64,000 nt of DNA from contig NZ_CAHJXQ010000003.1 of NCBI RefSeq assembly GCF_903645325.1, positions 186,001 to 250,000 of the forward strand, given 5' to 3'. The stretch is from Microbacterium tenebrionis (GTDB lineage: Bacteria; Actinomycetota; Actinomycetes; Actinomycetales; Microbacteriaceae). Position 1 is the first letter of the stretch. Each line of letters opens with the position of its first letter. A program made the translations under genes and the position numbers. A model generated the notes under the pieces. It was not told where the DNA came from. It saw nothing but the letters and a program-made list of their open reading frames with translations, and searched no databases. Shown piece by piece: positions 8,785 through 19,480 of the stretch.

Positions 8785-10461
8785 ATGACGCAATCCCCGC
8801 GCACCCCCACCGCCATCGACAAGATCGCCGACGAGTGGGTCGACACCCTTGCGGACCTCGACCCGACGCTCGGTACGTACATCGGCCGCGACGCCGGCAA
8901 CGACCGCTACGGCGACCTGAGCCCGGAAGGGCATGAGCGCCACGTCGAAGCGGTGCGGAAGACCCGCGCTGCCCTGGCTGCGGCTTCGCCCGTCGACTCC
9001 ATCGACGAGGTCACGAAGACGGATCTGCTGAGCGAGCTCGACCTCGAGCTCGAGTTCGACGATGCCCGATGGCACCTGCGGGACCTCAACGTGATCGCTT
9101 CCGCGGCGCAGGACGTCCGCCAGGTCTACGACCTCATGCCCAAGGCCTCCGCCGGTGACTGGGAGGTCATCGCAAAGCGCCTCGCCGCTGTGCCCGCTGC
9201 GCTGCGCGGCTATGAAGCAACGCTGCGCGAGGGCATCGACCGGGGCGTCGTTCCGGCCAGGCGCCAGGTGACCGAGGTCGCAGCCCAGATCGTGCGCTAC
9301 ACCGCCGACGACGGATTCTTCGCCTCGTTCGTCGCCGAGGCCGCACCCGACGAGGGCGGTCTGCCGGCATCCCTCGCCCGCGACCTCGCGGACAGCGCCG
9401 CGGCCGCCCGCGTCGCCTACGACGAGCTGCGCACGTTCCTGACGACCACGCTCGCTCCCGCGGCATCCGAGGTCGATGCGGTGGGGCGCGACATGTACGC
9501 GCTGCACTCGCGTCGCTTCCTCGGCGCGAAGATCGATCTCGACGAGACCTACGAGTGGGGCCGTGAAGAACTCGCCCGCATGGTCGCCGAGCAGACCGCG
9601 ATCGCGAACGAGATCCTCCCCGGCTCGACCGTCGAAGAGGCCGTCGCCCATCTCGAAGCCGACCCGTCGCGCAAGCTGCACGGCACCCACGCCCTGCAGA
9701 AATGGATGCAGGAGACCAGCGATCGCGCGGTCGCCGAGCTGGCCGCCACGCACTTCGACATTCCGGAGAAGATCCGCACGATCGAGTGCATGATCGCGCC
9801 CACCCAGGAGGGCGGGATCTACTACACCGGTCCCACGGACGACTTCTCGCGGCCTGGCCGCATGTGGTGGTCCGTGCCGGAGGGCGTCACCGAGTTCGAC
9901 ACCTGGCGCGAGCTGACGACGGTGTACCACGAGGGCGTCCCCGGGCATCACCTGCAGATCGCGCAGGCCGTGTACAACCGCGCCGAGCTGAACTCGTGGC
10001 GCCGCCTCCTCGCCGGAACGTCCGGTCACGCCGAGGGGTGGGCGCTGTACGCCGAGCGCCTCATGCAGCAGCTCGGCTACCTCGACGACCCCGCCGACCG
10101 CCTGGGCATGCTCGACGGGCAGCGCATGCGGGCGGCCCGTGTCGTCCTCGACATCGGTGTTCACCTCGGCAAGGAGCGGCTCGACGGGGCCGGTGTCTGG
10201 GACGCCGACTACGCCCTCGAGTTCATGCGGCAGAACGTGAACATGTCGGACGAGTTCGTACAGTTCGAGGTCAACCGCTATCTCGGATGGCCGGGGCAGG
10301 CCCCGTCGTACAAGGTCGGCCAGCGCATCTGGGAGCAGGTGCGCGACGCCTACCGGGCCGAGCAGGGCGACGCCTTCGACATCAAGACGTTCCACAAGCG
10401 GGCGCTCGACCTCGGTGGTGTCGGGCTCGACACGCTGCGCACCGCGCTCGTGAAGAACTAG
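8785..10461 (+). CDS. DUF885 family protein (putative zinc-dependent peptidase-like)
   Basis: This is a 558-residue DUF885 protein. The core motif YHEGVPGHHLQIAQ and the downstream GHAEGWALYAERLMQQLGYL resemble the HExxxGHxxQ zinc sites of M3/M32-like peptidases, so peptidase activity is likely but inferred. There is no signal peptide or membrane segment, so it should be cytoplasmic. ATG 8785 directly follows a -10 box; a longer reading of the frame would overlap polA. The gene is followed after 3 bases by an MFS gene and may share its transcript. Confidence 0.85.
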   Translation: MTQSPRTPTAIDKIADEWVDTLADLDPTLGTYIGRDAGNDRYGDLSPEGHERHVEAVRKTRAALAAASPVDSIDEVTKTDLLSELDLELEFDDARWHLRDLNVIASAAQDVRQVYDLMPKASAGDWEVIAKRLAAVPAALRGYEATLREGIDRGVVPARRQVTEVAAQIVRYTADDGFFASFVAEAAPDEGGLPASLARDLADSAAAARVAYDELRTFLTTTLAPAASEVDAVGRDMYALHSRRFLGAKIDLDETYEWGREELARMVAEQTAIANEILPGSTVEEAVAHLEADPSRKLHGTHALQKWMQETSDRAVAELAATHFDIPEKIRTIECMIAPTQEGGIYYTGPTDDFSRPGRMWWSVPEGVTEFDTWRELTTVYHEGVPGHHLQIAQAVYNRAELNSWRRLLAGTSGHAEGWALYAERLMQQLGYLDDPADRLGMLDGQRMRAARVVLDIGVHLGKERLDGAGVWDADYALEFMRQNVNMSDEFVQFEVNRYLGWPGQAPSYKVGQRIWEQVRDAYRAEQGDAFDIKTFHKRALDLGGVGLDTLRTALVKN

Positions 10462-10464
10462 CCG

Positions 10465-11811
10465 ATGACCGAGGCCGTGCCTTCACGCGCGACGCTCGCG
10501 CACCGGCTCGACGACCTGCCCTTCACCCGTCGGCACCTCCGGCTGCTGACCGGCTCGGGGCTCGGGTGGGCGCTGGATGCGATGGACGTCGGACTGATCT
10601 CGTTCATCCTCGCGGCACTCGCCCAGCAGTGGGACATCACGAAGGCCGAGAGCGGATGGATCGCCTCGGTCGGATTCATCGGCATGGCGCTCGGTGCGAG
10701 CCTCGGCGGGCTGCTCGCCGACAGGTTCGGCCGGCGACAGGTCTTCGCGATCACTCTGCTCGTGTACGGGCTGGCGACCGGCGCCAGTGCGCTCGCGGGC
10801 GGAGTGGCGATCCTGCTCGTTCTCCGGTTCTTCGTCGGCCTCGGTCTCGGCGCGGAGCTGCCCGTCGCCTCGACTTACGTCAGCGAGTTCGCGCCGGCCC
10901 GCATCAGGGGCCGGCTCATCGTCATCCTCGAGGCGTTCTGGGCGGTCGGCTGGACCGCGGCCGCGCTGATCGGATACTTCGTCATCCCGGCATCCGACGA
11001 CGGCTGGCGGTGGGCGTTCTTGCTCGGAGCCGTGCCCGCGGCATACGCGCTGTTCGTGCGTTGGGGCCTTCCCGAATCGCCTCGGTGGCTCGCCTCCCGC
11101 GGTCGGTTCGCCGAGGCCGACCGGATCGTCGGGACATTCGAGGCGGATGCCGGGGTCGTCACCGCCCCGGCACCGGCCTCCGGGCCGACCCGGGTCATCG
11201 CCGCGACGGCCGCTGCACGCCTGGGCACCCTGTGGTCGGCCGAGTTCCGCGTTCGGACGCTGTGCATCTGGCTGGTCTGGTTCTGCGTGAACTTCGCCTA
11301 CTACGGCGCGTTCATCTGGATCCCCAGCATCCTCGTCGATGCCGGCTACGACCTCGTGCGCTCGTTCGGCTTCACGCTGATCATCACGCTGGCACAGTTG
11401 CCGGGGTACGCGGTCGCCGCCTGGCTGATCGAGCTATGGGGCCGTCGGATCACCCTGTCGGTCTTCCTGGCAGGCTCCGCCGTCTCGGCGGTGCTCTTCG
11501 GCACGGCGGGGGAACCTGCGGCGATCATCGCCTCCGGCATGGCCCTGTCGTTCTTCAACCTGGGCGCATGGGGCGCGCTGTACGCCGTGACCCCGGAGAT
11601 CTATCCCACATCGCTGCGCGGCACGGGATCCGGCTGGGCAGCCGGAGTGGGCCGGATCGCCTCGATCGTCGCTCCGCTGCTCGTCCCCGTGCTGCTCGGC
11701 CTCGGGGGAGCGCCGCTGCTGTTCGTGGTGTTCGCGGCCTTCTTCGTCGTGGCCGCCGGTGCAGCCTGGGGCCTCGTCGATCGTCGCGGGCAGGCGCTCG
11801 ACGACAGGTGA
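10465..11811 (+). CDS. MFS transporter (sugar/organic acid porter type)
   Basis: The 448-residue protein has about 12 hydrophobic segments and the classic MFS loop motifs: GLLADRFGRRQVF between helices 2 and 3, RFFVGLGLGAELPV in helix 4, WGLPESPRWLASRGR after helix 6, and PEIYPTSLRGTGSG near helix 10. These place it in the aromatic acid/sugar porter branch rather than the drug-efflux branch. The first membrane helix contains ALDAMDVGLISF, where the aspartates match proton-coupled aromatic acid symporters. The start lies 3 bases after the DUF885 stop. The substrate is unknown. Confidence 0.9.
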   Translation: MTEAVPSRATLAHRLDDLPFTRRHLRLLTGSGLGWALDAMDVGLISFILAALAQQWDITKAESGWIASVGFIGMALGASLGGLLADRFGRRQVFAITLLVYGLATGASALAGGVAILLVLRFFVGLGLGAELPVASTYVSEFAPARIRGRLIVILEAFWAVGWTAAALIGYFVIPASDDGWRWAFLLGAVPAAYALFVRWGLPESPRWLASRGRFAEADRIVGTFEADAGVVTAPAPASGPTRVIAATAAARLGTLWSAEFRVRTLCIWLVWFCVNFAYYGAFIWIPSILVDAGYDLVRSFGFTLIITLAQLPGYAVAAWLIELWGRRITLSVFLAGSAVSAVLFGTAGEPAAIIASGMALSFFNLGAWGALYAVTPEIYPTSLRGTGSGWAAGVGRIASIVAPLLVPVLLGLGGAPLLFVVFAAFFVVAAGAAWGLVDRRGQALDDR

Positions 11812-11833
11812 CGCCCGCTCGCCCCGGCGGCAA

Positions 11834-11839
11834 TAGGCT
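11834..11839 (+). promoter_or_regulatory. -10 box upstream of the SGNH hydrolase gene
   Basis: TAGGCT ends 6 bases before GTG 11846. A GGGGAGG follows immediately and would instead suit a start at GTG 11855, so either a leaderless or a very short-leader mRNA is possible. Confidence 0.5.
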
Positions 11840-11845
11840 GGGGAG

Positions 11846-12598
11846 GTGAGTGGTGTGAGGTTCGTGGCGATCGGCGATTCGTTCACGGAGGGCGTCGGGG
11901 ACGAGCTTCCCGACGGTCGCGTGCGCGGCTGGGCCGACATCGCCGCGCAGGGTTGGGCGGATGCCGCAGAGCACCCGATCCAGTACGCGAACTTCGCCAT
12001 CCGCGGGAAGCTCGCCTGGCCGATCGTCGAGGAGCAGCTGGAGCCCGCTCTGGCTCTGGGACCGACTCATCTGTCGTTCAACGGCGGCGGCAACGACATG
12101 CTCCGGCCCCGCACCGACGTCGAGCACATCGCCGACACGTTCTCGCGGGTGCTGCGCCGCTGCGACGAGCAGAGCGTCACGCTGATCGTCCTGTCAGGTG
12201 CGAACCCCGCGGGTCAGCTGCCGATGGGTTCTCTCATCCAGCGGCGTGGCGACGAGCTCTCTGCCGCCGTGCTCCGCCGGATCGCGGACCGTCCCGACGT
12301 CATCCGTGCGCTGAACTGGCCGGATCGCGAGCTGTCGAGCGGTGCGTACTGGTCGGAGGACCGTCTGCACATGAACGCCAACGGCCATCACCGCGTGGCG
12401 GGCCGCGTGCTGAGCGCTCTGGGATACGAGCCGCCCTCCGCATGGTGGGCTCCGGCCGAGGAGCGCGCCGGTGCGCAGGGGATGGCGTACTACCGCCAGC
12501 ACGTCGGGCCCTGGGTGCGGCGCCGGCTGACCCGCACCTCCTCGGGTGACGGCCGCACGCCGAAGTTCCCGACCTGGGTCGAACGGGCGCCGCAGTGA
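11846..12598 (+). CDS. SGNH/GDSL hydrolase family protein
   Basis: The 250-residue protein has the SGNH blocks: block I GDSFTEGVGD with the nucleophilic Ser, block II Gly in FAIRGKL, block III FNGGGNDM with the Asn, and block V DRLHMNANGHHRV with the Asp and His. Such enzymes are esterases, lipases or acetyl-hydrolases. No signal peptide is seen, so it looks intracellular. A second gene of the same subfamily lies at 39958-40788. The start is GTG 11846 (leaderless) or GTG 11855, three codons later. Confidence 0.88.
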   Translation: MSGVRFVAIGDSFTEGVGDELPDGRVRGWADIAAQGWADAAEHPIQYANFAIRGKLAWPIVEEQLEPALALGPTHLSFNGGGNDMLRPRTDVEHIADTFSRVLRRCDEQSVTLIVLSGANPAGQLPMGSLIQRRGDELSAAVLRRIADRPDVIRALNWPDRELSSGAYWSEDRLHMNANGHHRVAGRVLSALGYEPPSAWWAPAEERAGAQGMAYYRQHVGPWVRRRLTRTSSGDGRTPKFPTWVERAPQ

Positions 12599-13221
12599 TG
12601 CGCGTGCGCGGCCGCCGGCTCCCGCGTCGGATCGCGCAGCTTCTCATCGGTCTCTTCCTCTACGGCATCGGCATCGCGTTCATGGTGCGCGGAGAGATCG
12701 GCGCGGCACCGTGGGACGTGCTGACGCAGGGCATCGCCACGCACGTGCCGTTGACGTTCGGCGTGATCACGATCCTCACGAGTATCGTGGTGCTGCTGCT
12801 CTGGCTCCCGCTGCGCCAGCGTTACGGCATCGGAACCCTGCTCAACGCCCTGCTCGTGGGGCCATCGGCCGATATCGGACTGCTCCTGATCCCGACAGGG
12901 CAGCCGCTCTGGCTGCGCATCGGGTTCTTCGTCATCGGGCTCGTCGTCCTCGCCGCCGCCACCGGAATGTACATCGGGGCGCACTTCGGCCCCGGTCCCC
13001 GCGACGGCCTGATGACCGGGCTGCACAAGCGCACCGGGTGGCCGATCTGGATCGTGCGCACGGGCATCGAGATCGTCGTGGTCGCTGTCGGGTGGGCACT
13101 GGGAGGCAACGTCGGTGTGGGCACGCTCGCCTTCGCGCTGCTCGTCGGACCGCTGTGCCAGTACTTCCTGCGGATCTTCGCGATCCGCCTTCCTGCTGAT
13201 CGGACGAGCGTCACCGCATGA
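12595..13221 (+). CDS. YczE/YitT-like integral membrane protein
   Basis: This 208-residue protein has five or so hydrophobic helices. It contains GIAFMVRGEIGAAPWDVL and IGAHFGPGPRDGLMTGL, both typical of the YczE/YyaS family of bacterial membrane proteins, whose biochemical role is not established. GTG 12595 overlaps the preceding stop by 4 bases; ATG 12598, forming TGATG, is an equally good start. The next gene also begins inside its stop, so the SGNH, membrane and SUMF1-like genes look like one operon. Confidence 0.82.
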   Translation: MMRVRGRRLPRRIAQLLIGLFLYGIGIAFMVRGEIGAAPWDVLTQGIATHVPLTFGVITILTSIVVLLLWLPLRQRYGIGTLLNALLVGPSADIGLLLIPTGQPLWLRIGFFVIGLVVLAAATGMYIGAHFGPGPRDGLMTGLHKRTGWPIWIVRTGIEIVVVAVGWALGGNVGVGTLAFALLVGPLCQYFLRIFAIRLPADRTSVTA

Positions 13222-13961
13222 CCGACTTCGAGATGGCGCGGATCCCGGCCGGCTCCGTGAGACTGCACGATGCGCGGCGCAAGGAGCATCGCACGATCGA
13301 GCTGCAGGCGTTCGAGATCGGTGTCTACGCCGTCACGCAGGAGCAGTTCGCGGAGGTGCTCGGGGTGGCTTCGCGGTATCCCCGACGTCCGGCATCCGAT
13401 CTGAGCTGGCTGCGCGCCGTGCGCTTCTGCAACGCGGCATCCGAGTGGGAAGGCCTCGATCCCGCCTACACCTTCGACGGCGAGGACGTCACGTGGCACG
13501 TCGACAGCGACGGCTATCGGCTGCCGACCGAGGCCGAGTGGGAGTACGCCTGCCGCGCGGGGTCGACCGCGCCGCATTACGGTCCGCTGCCCGAGATCGC
13601 GTGGACCGCCGCCGACGGCGTGAGGACCCCGCAGGACGTCGGGGGACGGATGCCGAACCTCAACGGTCTGTTCGACACGCTCGGCAACGTCTGGGAGTGG
13701 TGCTGGGACCTGATCGACCCTGCCCGCTACGACGAGTACCGCGTGTTCCGCGGCGGCGGCTATGCGGATGATGCCTGGAGCGTGCGCGCATCCGTCCGTC
13801 GCGGCGGCGCGCCGCGCATGCACCACGAGGACGTCGGCATGCGTCTCGCCCGAGGCGGCTTCGATTCCGAGGGAGAGGCGCAGGGATGGTCTGCGGCGGT
13901 GGATGCTGCGCGCGCCGTCTCCGGCGGCGAGCTGCCGTTCGGATGGACTCCGGGACGATGA
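13218..13961 (+). CDS. SUMF1/formylglycine-generating-enzyme-fold protein
   Basis: The 247-residue protein has the FGE-sulfatase fold: MARIPAGSV at the N-terminus, EIGVYAVTQEQFAEVLG, YRLPTEAEWEYACRAGS, GNVWEWCWD and a C-terminal FRGGGYADDAW...VGMRLARGG. In true FGE enzymes the segment after FRGG carries two cysteines that bind copper and oxidise the sulfatase cysteine. Here it reads GGGYADDAWSVRASVRRG with no Cys, so that activity is unlikely. The fold is also used for ligand binding and non-haem iron oxidation; the role here is unknown. ATG overlaps the preceding stop by 4 bases. Confidence 0.85.
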   Translation: MTDFEMARIPAGSVRLHDARRKEHRTIELQAFEIGVYAVTQEQFAEVLGVASRYPRRPASDLSWLRAVRFCNAASEWEGLDPAYTFDGEDVTWHVDSDGYRLPTEAEWEYACRAGSTAPHYGPLPEIAWTAADGVRTPQDVGGRMPNLNGLFDTLGNVWEWCWDLIDPARYDEYRVFRGGGYADDAWSVRASVRRGGAPRMHHEDVGMRLARGGFDSEGEAQGWSAAVDAARAVSGGELPFGWTPGR

Positions 13962-13985
13962 CAGGACTCGGATAGGAGTGGAAAC

Positions 13986-14795
13986 ATGAACGCAGGCTTC
14001 GGGCTGATCGTCTCGCAGGGGCGGGTCGCCGATCGTACGGATGGCGCGCTTCGCGGAGCGCGCGCGACGGCCGACGCGCTCGGCGACTATCTGGGCATCG
14101 AACCGCGCGTCGTCGGAACGCCGTCGCCGAGCCTCACCGATGACTGGAGCGCGGCGCTCCCCGCCGCCCACGACACGCTGAGAGGCCTGCGCGACGCACT
14201 GGGCACGGCGATGGATGCCGGCCAGACCCCGCTCCTCGTCACCAACACCTGTGCCGCGAGCCTGGGCACGCTGCCGACCGTGGCAGCGCGGCACCCGGAC
14301 GCCGTGGTGCTCTGGGTCGACGCGCACGGCGACTTCAACACCCCGGAGACGACCGAGTCCGGCTACCTGGGAGGGATGGTGCTCGCGGCGGCATGCGGTC
14401 TCTGGGACAGCGGCCATGGTGCGGGGCTCGACCCCGAACAGGTCATCGTCGTCGGAGGCCGCGACATCGACGAGGCGGAGGCCGAGCTGCTCTCAGCGGC
14501 CGGCGTGCGCGTCCTCCCACCGGCGCTCGACGTCGCACAGAGCGTCGCTGAGCTCGTCGGGGGTCGTGATGTGTGGATCCACGTCGACTGGGACGTCCTC
14601 GAACCCGGATACATCCCCGCCGCGTACCGGGTTCCGGACGGCTTGCTGCCGCATCAGATCGCCGCCCTGTTCTCAGCGCTGCGCGAACAGGTCAGGGGAG
14701 TGGAGCTCGCGGAGTTCGAGTACGGCGATCCCAAGGTCCCCGAGCGCGTCAGCGTCGAGCTGATCCTCGAGACGTTCCAGGCCCTGCTGCACTGA
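13986..14795 (+). CDS. Arginase/ureohydrolase-fold protein
   Basis: The 269-residue protein belongs to the arginase-deacetylase fold. The metal motif WVDAHGDFNTP (DAHxD) and HVDWDVLEP (DxD) are present, keeping most Mn ligands. The first ligand region, usually GGDHS, reads TNTCAASLG, so the ligand His is replaced by Cys; the final DP is EP. Activity as a true arginase is therefore doubtful, although GGDC variants are known in the superfamily. ATG 13986 has AGGAG about 8 bases upstream. It closes the 11.8-14.8 kb gene run. Confidence 0.85.
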   Translation: MNAGFGLIVSQGRVADRTDGALRGARATADALGDYLGIEPRVVGTPSPSLTDDWSAALPAAHDTLRGLRDALGTAMDAGQTPLLVTNTCAASLGTLPTVAARHPDAVVLWVDAHGDFNTPETTESGYLGGMVLAAACGLWDSGHGAGLDPEQVIVVGGRDIDEAEAELLSAAGVRVLPPALDVAQSVAELVGGRDVWIHVDWDVLEPGYIPAAYRVPDGLLPHQIAALFSALREQVRGVELAEFEYGDPKVPERVSVELILETFQALLH

Positions 14796-14913
14796 CGCGG
14801 TACGCGACGCGCCGTGGTGAACCGTTGCACCGCGCCCGTGTTCCTGCCATCATCCTCGCAGGGCGAACGCCCGTGAGAGATGTGCCGTTCGACGGCACCG
14901 GGAAGGAATGGCC

Positions 14914-15177
14914 ATGAGCATCGGCTCCGGAATCGTTCTGTTCGTGATCGGCGCGATCCTCGCGTTCGCGATCAACGTCGAGGTCGAATGGGCGAACCTC
15001 GACATGATCGGCTACATCCTCATGGGGGCGGGCGCGCTCGTGTTCATCATCGGGCTCATCCTCGTCGCGCGTCGTCGGCAGACGAACTCGGTGACGCAGA
15101 CCTCCGTCGACCCGGCATCGGGTTCTCAGACGACGCGGCGCACCACGAGCGGACCGGACGACGCTGCGGGCCTCTGA
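14914..15177 (+). CDS. Small two-helix membrane protein (DUF6458-like)
   Basis: This 87-residue protein has two membrane helices (GIVLFVIGAILAFAINVEV and MIGYILMGAGALVFIIGLIL) and a polar Thr/Ser-rich tail. It fits the actinobacterial family DUF6458, which has no known function. I use ATG 14914 because GAAGGA lies 6 bases upstream; ATG 14908 abuts that site and is less likely. The gene ends 6 bases from a convergent MFS gene. Confidence 0.75.
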   Translation: MSIGSGIVLFVIGAILAFAINVEVEWANLDMIGYILMGAGALVFIIGLILVARRRQTNSVTQTSVDPASGSQTTRRTTSGPDDAAGL

Positions 15178-15183
15178 CCCGCG

Positions 15184-16518
15184 TCACCGCGAACGCGGGC
15201 GACGTTCCTGATCGAGTCCCATACGGATGCGAGTCCGTTTGCGCTCGACAATGATGAAGGTCATTCCGAGGAGCCACAGCGGCACCTGGGTGAGGAATGC
15301 GAGCCGGAACGCATCCAGGGAGTAAGTCGCCGGCGTGCCCGCGCCCTGCAGATCGAGGGCGACGCCGATGAGGAAGACCGCGCACAGGGCGGCGATGAAG
15401 CCGCCAGCATTCGTCAGACCTGTCGCGGTGCTGAGGCGGTGGGCCGGGTTATGCGTGCGGGCGTGGTCGAAGGCGATCATGGATGCCGGTCCGCCCGATG
15501 CGAGGGCGATGGCGAGGACGTATAGCAACCAGAGCGGCGCAGGTCCGGGGTACGCGATAACGGCCACCCAGGCGATCAGCTGGACGGCGACCGTCGGGAG
15601 CACAAGCGCGATCGATCGCTGATTCGGAATACGCCGTGAGAGTTCGCCGAGCACCGGTCCCAGGAACATTCCGACAGCGACATATACAGAGATCAGCGTT
15701 GCGGCCTGAGCGGGGGAGAGGCCCTCGCCTGCCGTGAGGAAGGGCATTCCCCACAGGAGCACGAACGCGGTGCCGGCGAAGGGAGTCGCGAAGTGCGACC
15801 AGAACGCCAGTCGCGTTCCCGGGTGGGCCCACGCCGCCCGGATGCCGACACCGGTGTCGATGGCCGAGGTGACGACTCGCACGACGCCTGTCTCGGTGTT
15901 CACGCTGACGTCGGCAGCGGCTTCCGGAGGGCGATTGCGGATCACGACGAACACGAGGATGGCGAACAGGACGCCCAGCCCGGCGATGCTTCCAAAGGTG
16001 ATGGTCCAGGTCGTGGCGTGCAGGAGCGCCGCGACAGGGATGAGTGCGACGAGCTGCCCGGCCTGTCCGATGACGCCGGTGAGCTGCACCATCAGCGGGC
16101 CGCGCTGGGCGGGGAACCAGGTCGCGACCAGTCGCAGCACAGCGGGGAAGACCATGGCGTCACCGGCGCCGAGCAGCACACGGGCGATGATCGCGATGCC
16201 GATGCTGGGAGAGAGGGCCATGGTGAGCTGACCGGCTGCCATGAGCACCATGCCGAGGGTGATGATCGGTCGCGCACCGTAGCGATCGAGGAAGACGCCG
16301 ATGGGGATCTGCATCCCGCCGTAGACGGCGAGCTGCACGACGGCGAAGAGCGATAGCGTCGCGGCATCCGCGTCGAAGCGCTCCGCGGCGTCCACGCCGA
16401 CGGCGCCCAAGGAGGTGCGGTTCGCGATCGCGAGCACGTACGCCGCGACGCCGACGGACCAGATCAGCCAGCTGCGCCACCCGGGAGTCGAAGCGGGGGA
16501 GCGGATGACGTCGGGCAC
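15184..16518 (-). CDS. MFS transporter
   Basis: The 444-residue protein has about 12 membrane segments. It shows GVFLDRYGARPIITLGM after helix 2, ARVLLGAGDAMVFPAVLRL in helix 4 and WFPAQRGPLMVQLTG, a pattern close to the nitrate/hexuronate-type branch of MFS. GTG 16518 follows a TAACGT -10 box by 6 bases. The substrate is unknown and no enzyme neighbours point to one. The promoter region overlaps the broken acetyltransferase gene next to it. Confidence 0.88.
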   Translation of the reverse strand: MPDVIRSPASTPGWRSWLIWSVGVAAYVLAIANRTSLGAVGVDAAERFDADAATLSLFAVVQLAVYGGMQIPIGVFLDRYGARPIITLGMVLMAAGQLTMALSPSIGIAIIARVLLGAGDAMVFPAVLRLVATWFPAQRGPLMVQLTGVIGQAGQLVALIPVAALLHATTWTITFGSIAGLGVLFAILVFVVIRNRPPEAAADVSVNTETGVVRVVTSAIDTGVGIRAAWAHPGTRLAFWSHFATPFAGTAFVLLWGMPFLTAGEGLSPAQAATLISVYVAVGMFLGPVLGELSRRIPNQRSIALVLPTVAVQLIAWVAVIAYPGPAPLWLLYVLAIALASGGPASMIAFDHARTHNPAHRLSTATGLTNAGGFIAALCAVFLIGVALDLQGAGTPATYSLDAFRLAFLTQVPLWLLGMTFIIVERKRTRIRMGLDQERRPRSR

Positions 16519-16524
16519 GCTTCT

Positions 16525-16530
16525 ACGTTA
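16525..16530 (-). promoter_or_regulatory. -10 box for leaderless MFS mRNA
   Basis: On the minus strand TAACGT ends 6 bases before GTG 16518. Its TAA is also the stop codon of the acetyltransferase remnant. Confidence 0.5.
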
Positions 16531-16749
16531 CTCCCGCGCCGGACCGACCAAGCGCCGTCCGTAAAGGTACAGTTCAGCGGAGTCGCCGATCCGCACGCCG
16601 GTCGCGAGCCGCACGCCGGTCGCGAACCGCGTCCAGCCCTGCTGCCTGTAGAAGAGCTGCGCGCTCTCGGCATCCGCGTAGGCGCTCAGCACGGCCGTCG
16701 CGTACGTCACGTCATCGAGGAGTGCGCCTTCTGCTCCTGAGCTGCCGCG
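16528..16749 (-). pseudogene. GNAT acetyltransferase C-terminal remnant
   Basis: The minus strand reads an open stretch whose end looks like the last part of a GNAT N-acetyltransferase: GALLDD, then VLSAYADAESAQLFYRQQGW and a final strand AELYLYGRRL. The acetyl-CoA-binding core and the whole N-terminal half are missing, no start codon is well placed, and a stop occurs at 16798. A tandem 18-bp duplication lies within it. I take it as a decayed gene. A short real ORF starting at GTG 16710 (60 residues) cannot be excluded. Confidence 0.6.
16592..16627. repeat. Tandem 18-bp duplication
   Basis: CGCACGCCGGTCGCGAGC (16592-16609) is followed directly by a copy with one change (16610-16627). In the acetyltransferase remnant it duplicates the six residues LATGVR/FATGVR without shifting frame. 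Confidence 0.85.
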
Positions 16750-17027
16750 AACCGTGAACGAGGAGCGGTTTCGTGCACTGTACTGACATAATGTGCATTA
16801 TCGGCGTTACCGCTCCGACGTGCCCCTGCGCTGCGCAGGCTACCGAACGCGACCGATCGCCATCAGGTGCCCGCTCATCTCTCGGTCGCCGGCGAACTCG
16901 GACGCAGCATCCGTCAGGCGTGCTGCGGTTGCCTGCAGTTCAGGGTCGAGCCCGACCGGCTTAGTACGCCTGGATGCGCGCGTCGAGGTCCCTCTGATCC
17001 GCCACAGCGCTCTCTGTCTCCGTCTGC
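16750..17027. other. Non-coding interval with an AT-rich palindrome
   Basis: Apart from the acetyltransferase remnant, no gene is convincing between the MFS gene and the UvrA-like gene. At 16788-16801, ATAATGTGCATTAT is an inverted repeat (ATAATG/CATTAT) that stands out in the GC-rich setting and may be an old operator or promoter. A short minus-strand reading around 16840-16945 looks protein-like (LDPELQATAARLTDAASEF) but has no start and matches nothing I recognise. Confidence 0.4.
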
Positions 17028-19385
<2,358 letters not shown>

Positions 19386-19480
19386 GCGAAAGATCCTCCC
19401 ACGCACCTCTCCCATCGGGGACGTCCTCCGCGCTACGCTGTTCACATCGTTCACACGATCTTCTCAGAGAGGCGCACATC

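Noticed and set aside
9702..11849. 715-codon plus-strand frame across DUF885 and the MFS gene
   Set aside because: Arg/Pro-rich shadow with no motif; both overlapping real genes have clear family signatures.
16788..16801. Palindrome ATAATGTGCATTAT as a promoter of the UvrA-like gene
   Set aside because: It lies downstream of that gene; the gene's start is at 19385 with its own ribosome site.
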